Source: Paenibacillus tritici (GTDB lineage Bacteria; Bacillota; Bacilli; Paenibacillales; Paenibacillaceae). From it: 64,000 bases of DNA. This document shows positions 28,649 through 36,787 of the stretch, piece by piece. Each line of letters opens with the position of its first letter. Position 1 is the first letter of the stretch. A model generated the notes under the pieces. That model worked only from the letters and a program-made list of their open reading frames with translations. It was not told where the DNA came from and ran no database searches. The DNA is taken from contig NZ_JABMKX010000006.1 in the NCBI RefSeq assembly GCF_013204885.1, positions 248,001 through 312,000 on the forward strand. The letters run 5' to 3'. The position numbers and the translations under genes are program-made.

Positions 28649-29664
28649 CAGCCCCATGGGATGAAGCAGAAGACCAGAATATTATGCAGACCCTGAAGAA
28701 AACCAAACGGAAGAGTATGATCCGCAGCATCTTGATTTCACTCGGAGTCAGTTTGCTTACGCTGTTGATCGTCTTCTATGGAGCAGCACAGCTTGTAGGT
28801 CATCTGTCCATGAATGCCCACTATAGCGAACAGAAATACAGAATGATCAGCAGCCCCAATGAATTCGATTCCGGCTACAAGGATAACCGCGGCTTTTTGT
28901 CAGGCGTCCTGGAAATGAATACCTACAAGATTGTCGATGACGTACCTATCCCCTGGAAAACCAGATGGCTCAATTACAATCCCTGGTGGTTCCCCTTCAC
29001 AACGGGTGCGTACGGCGGCGAGTCAAACCTGACTGTTGAAGATCCGCGTATGAAGCAGGAGGGGTACGAGTACTACCGGAATTATAATTCAGACAATGGA
29101 CAACGAGAGATGGCCTTCTATATCCCGGGAGTCGATTACAACGGAAAGATCATCAATGATCTTCCCGAGCTGGACCGGATGAACGGAGACAAGCGGGTGG
29201 AGCTGTCCGTATCCTTCGATAAGGACTATTCATTTGAAGAGGCGAAAAGCCTGCTGCCCACAGGCATAAACCAGGTCTGGTACTGGGTGGACACGTATGA
29301 TGACCGGGAAGGATTCAACTTCAAGCCCTATCCGAACGAGAATGACGCGAATAAACTGAATTACCCCACGCCGATGGGTCCAGGATTCGGAGTCTACGGC
29401 TTCGGGAACCGGCCGGATTGGGATCAGGCGAAGCCCGAGGATTTCATCGGCACAGTGCAGGCTGGAGTGGACAAGAAAGACAATTATCACAGTGAATATC
29501 AGCGGATCTTCAATTATTTGAAAAAAGACAAGGCTGCACCGGAGGCCGGTGATATCCGTATTCTGGGCGTGGTCGTGACCGGCACCGCCGAAGAATTAAA
29601 GAGTCTTAAGGGCCAGAGCTACGTGCGCGGAGCAGCGCTGGGTGCGGTGGTGGATAAGTATTAA
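28645..29664 (+). CDS. Membrane anti-sigma factor, YhdL-like
   Basis: The 339-aa protein has a short cytoplasmic N terminus (residues 1-25), one membrane segment at about 26-48 (SILISLGVSLLTLLIVFYGA) and a large external domain rich in Trp, Tyr and Pro. The layout and the VWYWVDTYDD/GFGVYGFG segments resemble the sigma factor regulator N and C domains found in B. subtilis YhdL, which restrains SigM. It is translationally coupled to the sigma gene by an ATGA overlap. The external domain presumably senses the signal; the ligand is unknown. Confidence 0.7.
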   Translation: MTAPWDEAEDQNIMQTLKKTKRKSMIRSILISLGVSLLTLLIVFYGAAQLVGHLSMNAHYSEQKYRMISSPNEFDSGYKDNRGFLSGVLEMNTYKIVDDVPIPWKTRWLNYNPWWFPFTTGAYGGESNLTVEDPRMKQEGYEYYRNYNSDNGQREMAFYIPGVDYNGKIINDLPELDRMNGDKRVELSVSFDKDYSFEEAKSLLPTGINQVWYWVDTYDDREGFNFKPYPNENDANKLNYPTPMGPGFGVYGFGNRPDWDQAKPEDFIGTVQAGVDKKDNYHSEYQRIFNYLKKDKAAPEAGDIRILGVVVTGTAEELKSLKGQSYVRGAALGAVVDKY

Positions 29665-29671
29665 ATACAGG

Positions 29672-29699
29672 GCGGCCGTTTATGAAGCGGCCGCTTTTT
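29672..29699 (+). terminator. Terminator of the sigma/anti-sigma operon
   Basis: GCGGCCG (29672-29678) and CGGCCGC (29688-29694) form a perfect 7-bp stem followed by five T residues. Confidence 0.8.
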
Positions 29700-29813
29700 A
29701 ATATATCTGCAGCTATATAGTGCATAAGGGAGTCCCCCGGAATGTCATACTAACAGAAATCAGAATGGCTGCCGCACAGGAGTACTGCAGTCAGAAGGGG
29801 AGAGCTGCGCACG

Positions 29814-30608
29814 ATGGAATTTACAGAAGCAAATAATGCCGGCGGAGAGAGCAACGAAGAGACTTTGCCCGGCGAGGTTAAACCAGTTGTGAATGAGCCG
29901 GCTCCGGCAATGATACCTGGACCGGTGGGGGTGCTGAAGGAGCTTGGGCAAACGGCAGTTCCGGCAGGAGAGCCGGATATTTTTTGTATGACGATTATCG
30001 GGCAGATTGAAGGGCATTTCGTATTGCCGCCCCATAACAAAACAACGAAATATGAACATATCATTCCCCAGCTTGTTGCAGCCGAACAGAATAAGACGAT
30101 CAAAGGGCTGCTGATAATCCTGAATACGGTTGGAGGAGATGTAGAGGCGGGACTGGCTATTGCCGAGATGATCGCTTCCTTGTCCAAGCCGACGGTAACG
30201 GTGGTAATCGGCGGAGGTCACAGCATTGGCGTACCGATCGCGGTATCCTCCACGTATTCGATTATTGCCGAAAGTGCGACCATGACCATTCATCCCATCC
30301 GGATGAACGGCCTGGTTATCGGAGTGCCGCAGACCTTCGAGTATATGGAGCGGATGCAGGAGCGGATGGTTAAATTTGTAACCTCACATTCCCGCATTAC
30401 AGAATCCCAATTCAAGGATCTGATGTTCAAAACCGGAGAACTCAACCGGGATATCGGCACCGCTGTAGGCGGACAGGATGCCGTCAGATTTGGTCTTATG
30501 GATGAGGTGGGCGGTATTGGGGCCGCGCTGGCCCATCTGAACCGGATGATTGCCGCTGCGCCCCCGCTGATGAACGATACTCTTCCGCAAGGAGGGCTGA
30601 CCCAATGA
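29814..30608 (+). CDS. tepA: ClpP-like serine peptidase TepA/YmfB
   Basis: This 264-aa ClpP/crotonase-fold protein was described in B. subtilis as translocation-enhancing, and possibly degrades signal peptides. The first 60 residues are an acidic, Pro/Gly-rich lead. The Clp-like core has [35 protein letters not shown] (candidate nucleophile Ser in HSIG) and [10 protein letters not shown] (candidate His). GAAGGGGAG precedes the ATG by about 10 nt. It overlaps the next gene by 4 nt and sits before spoIIIE as in B. subtilis. Confidence 0.92.
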   Translation: MEFTEANNAGGESNEETLPGEVKPVVNEPAPAMIPGPVGVLKELGQTAVPAGEPDIFCMTIIGQIEGHFVLPPHNKTTKYEHIIPQLVAAEQNKTIKGLLIILNTVGGDVEAGLAIAEMIASLSKPTVTVVIGGGHSIGVPIAVSSTYSIIAESATMTIHPIRMNGLVIGVPQTFEYMERMQERMVKFVTSHSRITESQFKDLMFKTGELNRDIGTAVGGQDAVRFGLMDEVGGIGAALAHLNRMIAAAPPLMNDTLPQGGLTQ

Positions 30609-30820
30609 CCTTTTATACGATTCTGCCGATGGAGCAAGTCTTCGAGGGGGCGTTCAATTATGCCCAGTCCGTGCAGGAGATGACTATTCAAGGTGTTCTG
30701 ATGCAGGTCGAGCTGCTGGATGGAGGTCAGGCGAGGGTGGTCCGGCTGCTGCAGTGTCCGCTGGATAAATATCTCGATGCTTCTTTCTCCCCCGGTGCCA
30801 TCCTACAGTTAGACAAATAA
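30605..30820 (+). CDS. ylzJ: YlzJ-like family protein
   Basis: This 71-aa protein begins [15 protein letters not shown], includes the family-typical VEL and [11 protein letters not shown] segments and ends AILQLDK. It overlaps tepA by ATGA and precedes the DNA translocase gene, the same place as ylzJ in B. subtilis. Function is unknown; co-translation with TepA suggests they act together. Confidence 0.85.
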   Translation: MTFYTILPMEQVFEGAFNYAQSVQEMTIQGVLMQVELLDGGQARVVRLLQCPLDKYLDASFSPGAILQLDK

Positions 30821-30887
30821 GTACGAACAAGCAGCCTAAAGATGCATATTCTGACAAAAGAGAACATAGGTACGCCACGCCATTATA

Positions 30888-30896
30888 TGGTATAAT
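30888..30896 (+). promoter_or_regulatory. Extended -10 promoter of spoIIIE/ftsK
   Basis: TGGTATAAT at 30888-30896 is a perfect TGn extended -10. The -35 region is weak, as expected for this class. It lies about 20 nt before the coding region, so the leader would be very short. Confidence 0.5.
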
Positions 30897-30917
30897 GTTG
30901 TCTCGGGGGTGGCTGGC

Positions 30918-33590
30918 GTGGCTAAACGGAGAAAGAAGAAGAAAAAAGCGCTGCTGGGCAGTGTTTTAAAATATGAAATCTACGGAATTCTGCTTATTAC
31001 GATTTCGGTCATTGCCTTGTCGGGCGAAGCGGCTGTTGGACGCTCACTGTCAAGCATGGCGGGATACTTACTCGGCAGATTCTATTTTGTGCTGCCGCTG
31101 GCGGGAACTTTTTACGGGCTGATGGTGATGATTCACCGGAAATGGCCTTCTGGCTGGAACAGCCGCTATACCGGGGGCCTGCTCCTGCTGCTGTCCATGT
31201 GCCTGATGAGTACCATTTCGGCGATGCAGCAAAAGCTCGGCCCGCTTGGTATGCTGCATCCGGGCAACGTACTGTCACAAATACATAATGATCTATCCGG
31301 CGCCCTCTCACCGGGCGCTGGCGACAGCAGTGTGTACATGCTGGGCAAGGACATCAGCGGAGGTTACATCGGAGCCCTTGAATATGCTGCGCTGCTGTGG
31401 CTGTTCGGCAATCTGGGGGCCAAGCTGCTGATGATTGTGCTGCTGGCAATCAGTTTCATGCTGATCACCAACCTGTCTTATGTGGAGCTGTTTACTCTGC
31501 TCCGGGTTAGAACGGTCAAGCTGATTGAGGGAATTAAGCTCAGATCAGCGAACCGCCCCGCAGCCGTTCCGGTGGTGAACAGCAGACCTGCCCGATCCAG
31601 CAGAGTCACAGCCCCGGAGCCGGCAGATGATGAGGACTATTATGAAGACGATGACGGCTCTGACCAGCAGTTGCCCAGACGCGGACAGTCGAAGCTGCTG
31701 GACAGAGTGGCCGGCTGGTTCGGCGGATCTGCGCGCAATGAACAGCCTGCAGACATGGAAGATCCGGAGGAGGCACTGCCGGATATCATCATTACAGATC
31801 CGCGGAACGGCCCGGTCATCTCTGGACTCGCCGCAGGCAGAGGCATTCCTCTTGAGGATGATGGCGAGGAGGACTTCCCGGACGACGAGCTGGAGCCTGT
31901 TACTCCGATTATTCGTGATTTCTTCGAGCATATCCGGGCTGAAGGGCTGAATGCCGAGGACAGGGAAGAATGGAGCGAGTTCTCACCGGCTGCGCGCGGC
32001 GGCGCTGTGACAGGGCCCGGAGCAGCGGAGCAGCGGACTCCGGCAGGAGACCCGGCATCCTTGGGGGATTCCGGTGAAGAAGCACTTCCTCTAGAGCTGG
32101 ACGGACTACTGGAGACGGCAGAGCATAGCGAGCTGGCACCGATAGTTCCCCCGCCGCCGCCTCCCAAGCCGTACAAGCTGCCGTCCTTCCGTTTGCTTGC
32201 CAAGCCCAATAACGGGGCCAAGGCGGGGGATCAGAACGACTACATGCAGACGGCCCGCAAGCTGGAGGCCACACTGGAGAGCTTCGGAGTACGGGCTAAG
32301 GTGCTGGAAGTGGTCCGCGGACCGGCAGTGACCCGTTATGAGATTCAGCCGGATATCGGCGTGAAGGTCAGCCGGATTGTCAATCTTACCGATGACATTG
32401 CGCTTGCACTGGCAGCCAAGGATATCCGCATGGAAGCGCCGATTCCCGGCAAATCTGCGATCGGCATTGAAGTGCCGAATGCGGAGGTCTCGGTCGTCAC
32501 CATGCGTGAAGTGATGGAGACACAGATTTTTCAGGATGCGGAGTCACGGCTGTCCATTGCCTTCGGACGGGATATCTCCGGGCAGACGATTATCGGCAAT
32601 CTGGCCAAGATGCCCCATTTGCTGGTAGCGGGAGCTACCGGTTCCGGTAAGTCGGTCTGCATCAACGGGATTATTACAAGTATCCTGTATAAGGCTAAGC
32701 CGAATGAAGTGAAATTCCTCATGGTTGACCCTAAGATGGTCGAACTGAATGTATATAACGGCATTCCGCATCTGCTGGCTCCGGTAGTTACGGACCCCAA
32801 GCGTGCCAGTCTTGCCCTGAAGAAAATTGTGGTAGAGATGGAGAAACGCTATGAGCTATTCTCCAAATCAGGCACACGTAATATGGAAGGCTATAACACC
32901 TTAATGAAAGACAACCCGGCGGCAGTGCTGCCCTATATTGTTGTCATTGTGGACGAGCTTGCCGATCTGATGATGGTCGCTGCGAATGATGTGGAGGATG
33001 CGATCTGCCGGCTGGCCCAGATGGCGCGGGCGGCAGGAATCCACCTGATTATCGCCACACAGCGTCCTTCTGTGGATGTTATTACCGGACTCATCAAGGC
33101 GAATATTCCTTCACGTATTGCCTTTGGCGTCTCGTCGAATGTCGATTCCCGGACCATTCTGGATATGCCGGGGGCTGAGAAGCTGCTCGGACGCGGGGAT
33201 ATGCTGTTCCTGCCGATGGGTGCTTCCAAGCCGATCCGTGTCCAGGGCGCATTCATGAGCGATCAGGAAGTGGAGACCATTGTTCAGTATGTCAGCAGCC
33301 AGGGGGAAGCGAATTACGATGAATCCCTTGTCCCTGAGGTAGACGATACCTTAACGGAAGATCAGGAGCCGCAGGATGAGCTGTATGAACAAGCGGTTCA
33401 GATTGTACTCGAAGCCAAGCAAGCCTCGGTATCGCTGCTTCAGCGGCGTATGCGGGTGGGCTACACGCGCGCTGCGCGCCTAATCGACTCTATGGAGGCC
33501 AGAGGTGTTATCGGCCCTTACGAGGGCAGCAAGCCGCGTGAGGTGCTGATGTCGCTAGAGCAGTACCAGCACAGCAGACTGAGCTCCTAA
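30918..33590 (+). CDS. spoIIIE: DNA translocase SpoIIIE/FtsK
   Basis: This 890-aa septal DNA pump moves the chromosome into the forespore. I prefer GTG 30918 ([11 protein letters not shown]), with GGGGGTGG 5 nt upstream; GTG 30909 lies inside that site. Four hydrophobic segments occupy the first 190 residues. A long acidic Pro-rich linker runs to about 410. The RecA-like motor follows with Walker [10 protein letters not shown] near residue 571, [11 protein letters not shown] and [12 protein letters not shown]. The C-terminal winged-helix gamma domain ([20 protein letters not shown]) reads DNA orientation sequences. Confidence 0.95.
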   Translation: MAKRRKKKKKALLGSVLKYEIYGILLITISVIALSGEAAVGRSLSSMAGYLLGRFYFVLPLAGTFYGLMVMIHRKWPSGWNSRYTGGLLLLLSMCLMSTISAMQQKLGPLGMLHPGNVLSQIHNDLSGALSPGAGDSSVYMLGKDISGGYIGALEYAALLWLFGNLGAKLLMIVLLAISFMLITNLSYVELFTLLRVRTVKLIEGIKLRSANRPAAVPVVNSRPARSSRVTAPEPADDEDYYEDDDGSDQQLPRRGQSKLLDRVAGWFGGSARNEQPADMEDPEEALPDIIITDPRNGPVISGLAAGRGIPLEDDGEEDFPDDELEPVTPIIRDFFEHIRAEGLNAEDREEWSEFSPAARGGAVTGPGAAEQRTPAGDPASLGDSGEEALPLELDGLLETAEHSELAPIVPPPPPPKPYKLPSFRLLAKPNNGAKAGDQNDYMQTARKLEATLESFGVRAKVLEVVRGPAVTRYEIQPDIGVKVSRIVNLTDDIALALAAKDIRMEAPIPGKSAIGIEVPNAEVSVVTMREVMETQIFQDAESRLSIAFGRDISGQTIIGNLAKMPHLLVAGATGSGKSVCINGIITSILYKAKPNEVKFLMVDPKMVELNVYNGIPHLLAPVVTDPKRASLALKKIVVEMEKRYELFSKSGTRNMEGYNTLMKDNPAAVLPYIVVIVDELADLMMVAANDVEDAICRLAQMARAAGIHLIIATQRPSVDVITGLIKANIPSRIAFGVSSNVDSRTILDMPGAEKLLGRGDMLFLPMGASKPIRVQGAFMSDQEVETIVQYVSSQGEANYDESLVPEVDDTLTEDQEPQDELYEQAVQIVLEAKQASVSLLQRRMRVGYTRAARLIDSMEARGVIGPYEGSKPREVLMSLEQYQHSRLSS

Positions 33591-33595
33591 ACTGC

Positions 33596-33634
33596 AAAAG
33601 AGATGACCCAAGTTACGGGTCATCTCTTTTTTTG
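33596..33634. terminator. Bidirectional terminator between spoIIIE and the AraC/lipoprotein gene
   Basis: AAAAGAGATGACCC (33596-33609) and GGGTCATCTCTTTT (33617-33630) form a perfect 14-bp stem with a 7-nt loop and flanking A and T runs, so it can end both converging transcripts. Confidence 0.85.
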
Positions 33635-33651
33635 TACAACCATGAACTGTA

Positions 33652-34674
33652 CTACTTCACCCGTGGGGCGGCAAGCAGGGCGTCCACAATGAAATCAAGC
33701 TGTGCGTTCAGGGAGTAAATATCGCTGTAATAGGATAATCCGAAGTCAATATTCATCAAGCGGCCTTCTTTGACTGCGGGGATGCTGTTCCATAACGGGT
33801 CCTTGGTCAGATCAGCCATACCCTCATAGGAGGAGCGGAAGATATAATCCCCGCTGTAGTCGGCCAGCACTTCGAAGGATACGGAATCACCGCCCATATC
33901 GCTCTTGGAATCAATTTTTTGCTGAAGGATCTCAGGTGCTTTCATTCCAAGATATTCATAAATGACCTGTGAACCCCGGCCGTACTGTTTGCTCATGACC
34001 ACTACCATGCTGCGGTCTGAGCCGCCTTCCATGATGGAGACCGTGGAACCGAGGATTCCCGCTTCCTGCAGCTTCTGCTTACTGTCCTCTACTTTGGCCT
34101 TGAAGCTGTTCAACAGGGTGGTAGCCTGTTCTTCCTTGCCGAAAATATGTCCAATGAAACCTACCCGCTCATCGGTCGTCATCTTCTCATAAGGGACCAG
34201 CACTGTCGGTGCGATGTCATGCAGTGCTGCATAGGTTTCCTCAGAAGGAACGATAATCAGATCTGGATCAAGCGATAAGACAGCTTCCGGGCTGGCCTCG
34301 AACCAACTTCCTAACTTCTGTACATCTTTCAATTCGTTCTCGAAGGCAGCACCTTCATTTACACTAGAGACACCTACGGGCTTAATGCCCAGAGCCAGCA
34401 CATCGCCCAGCAGATACAGCACCACGACACGCTGAGGATCGGCAGGCACCACGACATCTCCTTTTACCGTAGAGATTGTCCGGGTCTGTGCCCCGGCAGC
34501 CGTGTTATCAGGGGACGTTGTAGCAGTTGCCGTCGCAGCAGGCGAAGAGGTAGGCGTGTTGCTGCCGCTGCCCGCTGTGGTCGTAGTGGCATTCCCTGAG
34601 GAACATGCACTTAACACTATGGTGAAGCATAACAACAAGGTGAACATTAGGGATGGTTTAGCCGTTCTGAACAT
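33652..34674 (-). CDS. Iron-siderophore ABC transporter substrate-binding lipoprotein (internal start)
   Basis: Internal ATG at 34674, preceded by AAAGGAG with 8-nt spacing. The 340-aa product has a textbook lipoprotein signal: basic start, hydrophobic core LMFTLLLCFTIVL and lipobox LSAC with the lipidated cysteine at residue 24. A Thr/Ser/Ala-rich tether follows, then the periplasmic-binding fold (GDVVVPADPQRVVVLYLLGD, LDPDLIIVPSEE, IYEYLGMKAPEI). This matches ferric siderophore receptors of the FecB/FhuD type. No FecCD permease genes are adjacent. It lies in the same frame as the AraC gene, so it can also be reached by read-through translation. Confidence 0.85.
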   Translation of the reverse strand: MFRTAKPSLMFTLLLCFTIVLSACSSGNATTTTAGSGSNTPTSSPAATATATTSPDNTAAGAQTRTISTVKGDVVVPADPQRVVVLYLLGDVLALGIKPVGVSSVNEGAAFENELKDVQKLGSWFEASPEAVLSLDPDLIIVPSEETYAALHDIAPTVLVPYEKMTTDERVGFIGHIFGKEEQATTLLNSFKAKVEDSKQKLQEAGILGSTVSIMEGGSDRSMVVVMSKQYGRGSQVIYEYLGMKAPEILQQKIDSKSDMGGDSVSFEVLADYSGDYIFRSSYEGMADLTKDPLWNSIPAVKEGRLMNIDFGLSYYSDIYSLNAQLDFIVDALLAAPRVK

Positions 34675-35628
34675 GGATGACGCTCCTTTTAGATGAAATT
34701 GATAATGATTATCATCATCAATATAACGAAGAGTGTCTTCACGGGCAATGTCATATACGGACAGGGCAGATGGCATATCCGGCCATGGGGAAGCAGAATG
34801 CAAAGAATTCTTATACCTCACCGGAGAGGTTCCGTAGTGCTTCTTGAACATTTTGCCGAAAGAATATGCATCCGGGTAGCCCACAGCAACAGCAATATCA
34901 TGCAGTGTGGCCTCTGTGCCGAGCAGCAGCTCCCGGGCCTTGTCCATGCGGATCTGAACCAGATATTGGGCAGGGCTGGTCTGAAGCCGCATCCGGAATA
35001 ACCTTGACAAGGTCCTTGGACTGGTGCCCAGAGTGCCTGCGAGTGTATCGAGTGTTAACGGTTGGCTGTAAGAATCATGCATGTAGCGTACAGCCTGGTC
35101 CAGTACATCCGCTCTGAGTGGCTGCAGCTCCTGCCCCTGCATCTGATGAAGCAGCTCATGGACCCATTGATAGAACAGGGTCTTGGCATGGAGATGCTCC
35201 AGGAAGCCGCCGGTTACCCATTCGCCGTACATCCGGTTTAGAATCTCGTACAGCGGCAGCGGATGAGCAGGAATGAACAGAGATGGCTCTGCCACTAGCC
35301 CATTGCCTTCCATAAGTGCTGCTACATGCTGCCGTGCGGGAAGGGTTAGCGTAGACCGGTACAAAATTAAGTAATAATCCAGAACATCCTGTGTCTTCAG
35401 CACTTGGACCATTGTACCTTTACCCCCATGAATAACGCTGAAACCGCTGATTTCATAAGGTATATCCTCTATAAGCACACTTGCACTACCGCGCACAATG
35501 TACATATATGTATTAGCCGGAAGGCGGTATTGCAGCGGAGGCTGTCCAGCAGCGAACGAGGCCTTACGGACATCAATCACTTCTATTAGTGCATGGTTCC
35601 ACAGGACGATATGGTCCTTCAAATTCAT
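33652..35628 (-). CDS. AraC-type regulator continuous with an iron-siderophore-binding lipoprotein
   Basis: One uninterrupted frame of 658 codons. Residues 1-170 are a cupin-like sensor and about 172-273 a double helix-turn-helix AraC domain (LTLDTLAGTLGTSPRTLSRL, HDIAVAVGYPDAYSFGKMF). From residue 319 comes a complete FecB-like binding lipoprotein with its own signal peptide. I start at ATG 35628, because the TTG at 35691 is the -35 box of a Fur-overlapped promoter. The joining segment (274-318) is encoded by a second promoter, a Fur box and a ribosome site, so the two halves are probably also, or mainly, made separately. B. subtilis Btr is a known AraC/siderophore-binding fusion, but is not a lipoprotein. 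Role: iron-siderophore sensing and uptake, inferred. Confidence 0.8.
   Translation of the reverse strand: MNLKDHIVLWNHALIEVIDVRKASFAAGQPPLQYRLPANTYMYIVRGSASVLIEDIPYEISGFSVIHGGKGTMVQVLKTQDVLDYYLILYRSTLTLPARQHVAALMEGNGLVAEPSLFIPAHPLPLYEILNRMYGEWVTGGFLEHLHAKTLFYQWVHELLHQMQGQELQPLRADVLDQAVRYMHDSYSQPLTLDTLAGTLGTSPRTLSRLFRMRLQTSPAQYLVQIRMDKARELLLGTEATLHDIAVAVGYPDAYSFGKMFKKHYGTSPVRYKNSLHSASPWPDMPSALSVYDIAREDTLRYIDDDNHYQFHLKGASSMFRTAKPSLMFTLLLCFTIVLSACSSGNATTTTAGSGSNTPTSSPAATATATTSPDNTAAGAQTRTISTVKGDVVVPADPQRVVVLYLLGDVLALGIKPVGVSSVNEGAAFENELKDVQKLGSWFEASPEAVLSLDPDLIIVPSEETYAALHDIAPTVLVPYEKMTTDERVGFIGHIFGKEEQATTLLNSFKAKVEDSKQKLQEAGILGSTVSIMEGGSDRSMVVVMSKQYGRGSQVIYEYLGMKAPEILQQKIDSKSDMGGDSVSFEVLADYSGDYIFRSSYEGMADLTKDPLWNSIPAVKEGRLMNIDFGLSYYSDIYSLNAQLDFIVDALLAAPRVK
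34701..34719 (-). promoter_or_regulatory. Fur box inside the AraC/lipoprotein frame
   Basis: The plus strand reads GATAATGATTATCATCATC at 34701-34719, 18 of 19 matches to the classic Fur palindrome. It lies directly downstream of the internal -10 and upstream of the lipoprotein ribosome site, so iron-loaded Fur should block the lipoprotein promoter. Confidence 0.85.
34720..34748 (-). promoter_or_regulatory. Internal promoter of the lipoprotein gene
   Basis: On the minus strand TTGCCC (34748-34743) and TATATT (34725-34720) are spaced by 17 bp and abut the Fur box. The site is inside the AraC reading frame. Confidence 0.6.
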
Positions 35629-35661
35629 GATTCTTCTCAACTCCTGTTGTTTCATATCCCG

Positions 35662-35691
35662 ATTATAGTTGATAATCGTTCTCAGTTGCAA
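35662..35691 (-). promoter_or_regulatory. Fur-overlapped promoter of the AraC gene
   Basis: On the minus strand TTGCAA (35691-35686) and TATAAT (35667-35662) are spaced by 18 bp. The spacer contains TGAGAACGATTATCA (35684-35670), which matches 12 of the 14 specified bases of the 7-1-7 Fur motif. Iron should therefore repress the regulator as well. Confidence 0.7.
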
Positions 35692-35720
35692 TGAATTTAC
35701 GCTCCGCCGCTTTGCGTTAA

Positions 35721-35751
35721 TGTATAGGAAGTCCTGCCAGTCGTCATAATA
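35721..35751 (+). promoter_or_regulatory. Candidate sigma-G/F promoter of the SleB-like gene
   Basis: TGTATA (35721-35726) and CATAATA (35745-35751) with 18-bp spacing resemble forespore promoters. B. subtilis sleB is sigma-G dependent, which fits. Confidence 0.5.
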
Positions 35752-35800
35752 ACTTTAGCCATTCATGCAGAACTTACAAGAGAAAGGTAGAGCGAACCTC

Positions 35801-36649
35801 ATGACAAAACAGAAACAGTGGATGATTGCCGCATTTACCCTGGCACTCGCAGCTGCACCGTTTGCCGGTGTAATCTTTGAAGATCATGACCTGGTTTATG
35901 CCAAGCCGTATGCCGCACCTCAGGCAGCAACCGGTACCGTTGATGGAGGGGAAGAAGCACTGCCCGCATTTGGCACAACCCCGCTTAAGCTTGGCTCCAG
36001 CGGACAGGATGTGTATGAGCTGCAGGGAAGATTGAAGCATCTTGGCTACTTCAACGGTAAGATTGACAGCAAGTTCGGAACCAAAACCAAAAGTGCCGTT
36101 ACCTGGTTCCAGTGGAAATTCGGCCTCAAATCCGACGGGGTTGTCGGAGCCAAGACGAAGCTTAAGCTATACAATGCAACGACTGCCTGGAAGCCGACAG
36201 CGCCTGGGACGTCTACCGCCCAAAAGAAAGCCGCACCCAAGAACACGGCCAAATCCAATACTGCCGAGCTGTCTTCCGGCAACTCGATGGGCCTGTCCGA
36301 GAATGATCTGAAGATTATGGCCAACGCTGTTTATGGCGAAGCACGCGGTGAGCCCTTTGAAGGACAGGTGGCAGTAGCCGCAGTCATTCTCAACCGCGTG
36401 AAGTCGCCCAGCTTCCCGAACACGCCTTCGGGGGTCATATTCCAGCCTGGAGCGTTCACGGCTGTAGCCGACGGGCAGATCTATCTGGAGCCTAATGAAC
36501 AGGCACGCAAAGCCGTGCAGCAGGCACTAAGCGGCTGGGACCCGTCGGGCGGCTGTATCTATTACTTCAATCCCAAGACCGCGACCTCCAAGTGGATCTG
36601 GTCCCGTCCGCAGGTGAAGACCATCGGCGAGCATATTTTCTGCATGTAG
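35801..36649 (+). CDS. SleB-like spore cortex-lytic / cell wall hydrolase
   Basis: The 282-aa product starts at ATG 35801 (MTKQKQW) after GAAAGGTAGAG. It has a signal peptide (MIAAFTLALAAAPFAGVIF), a peptidoglycan-binding domain at about 75-135 (LGSSGQDVYELQGRLKHLGY) and a C-terminal hydrolase_2 domain (AVYGEARGEPFEGQVAVAAV, SGGCIYYFNPKTA) with the presumed catalytic Glu in GEARGEP. This domain order is that of SleB, which breaks down cortex at germination. The usual ypeB partner is not adjacent, so it could be a paralogue. The forespore-type promoter supports a spore role. Confidence 0.85.
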   Translation: MTKQKQWMIAAFTLALAAAPFAGVIFEDHDLVYAKPYAAPQAATGTVDGGEEALPAFGTTPLKLGSSGQDVYELQGRLKHLGYFNGKIDSKFGTKTKSAVTWFQWKFGLKSDGVVGAKTKLKLYNATTAWKPTAPGTSTAQKKAAPKNTAKSNTAELSSGNSMGLSENDLKIMANAVYGEARGEPFEGQVAVAAVILNRVKSPSFPNTPSGVIFQPGAFTAVADGQIYLEPNEQARKAVQQALSGWDPSGGCIYYFNPKTATSKWIWSRPQVKTIGEHIFCM

Positions 36650-36673
36650 CAGCCTGTATAAAATATTCCTGAG

Positions 36674-36702
36674 AGCAACCGGTACGCTGTCCTCCGGTTG
36701 CT
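36674..36702 (+). terminator. Hairpin after the SleB-like gene
   Basis: AGCAACCGG (36674-36682) and CCGGTTGCT (36694-36702) form a 9-bp stem. The following sequence is only moderately T-rich. Confidence 0.55.
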
Positions 36703-36787
36703 TCCTTACTTTGGAATGGTTTAGAATGGATAATACTTCATAAACTTGTTATAACGCTTCTATCCACGCCGTAAAGGAGTTTTGGAC

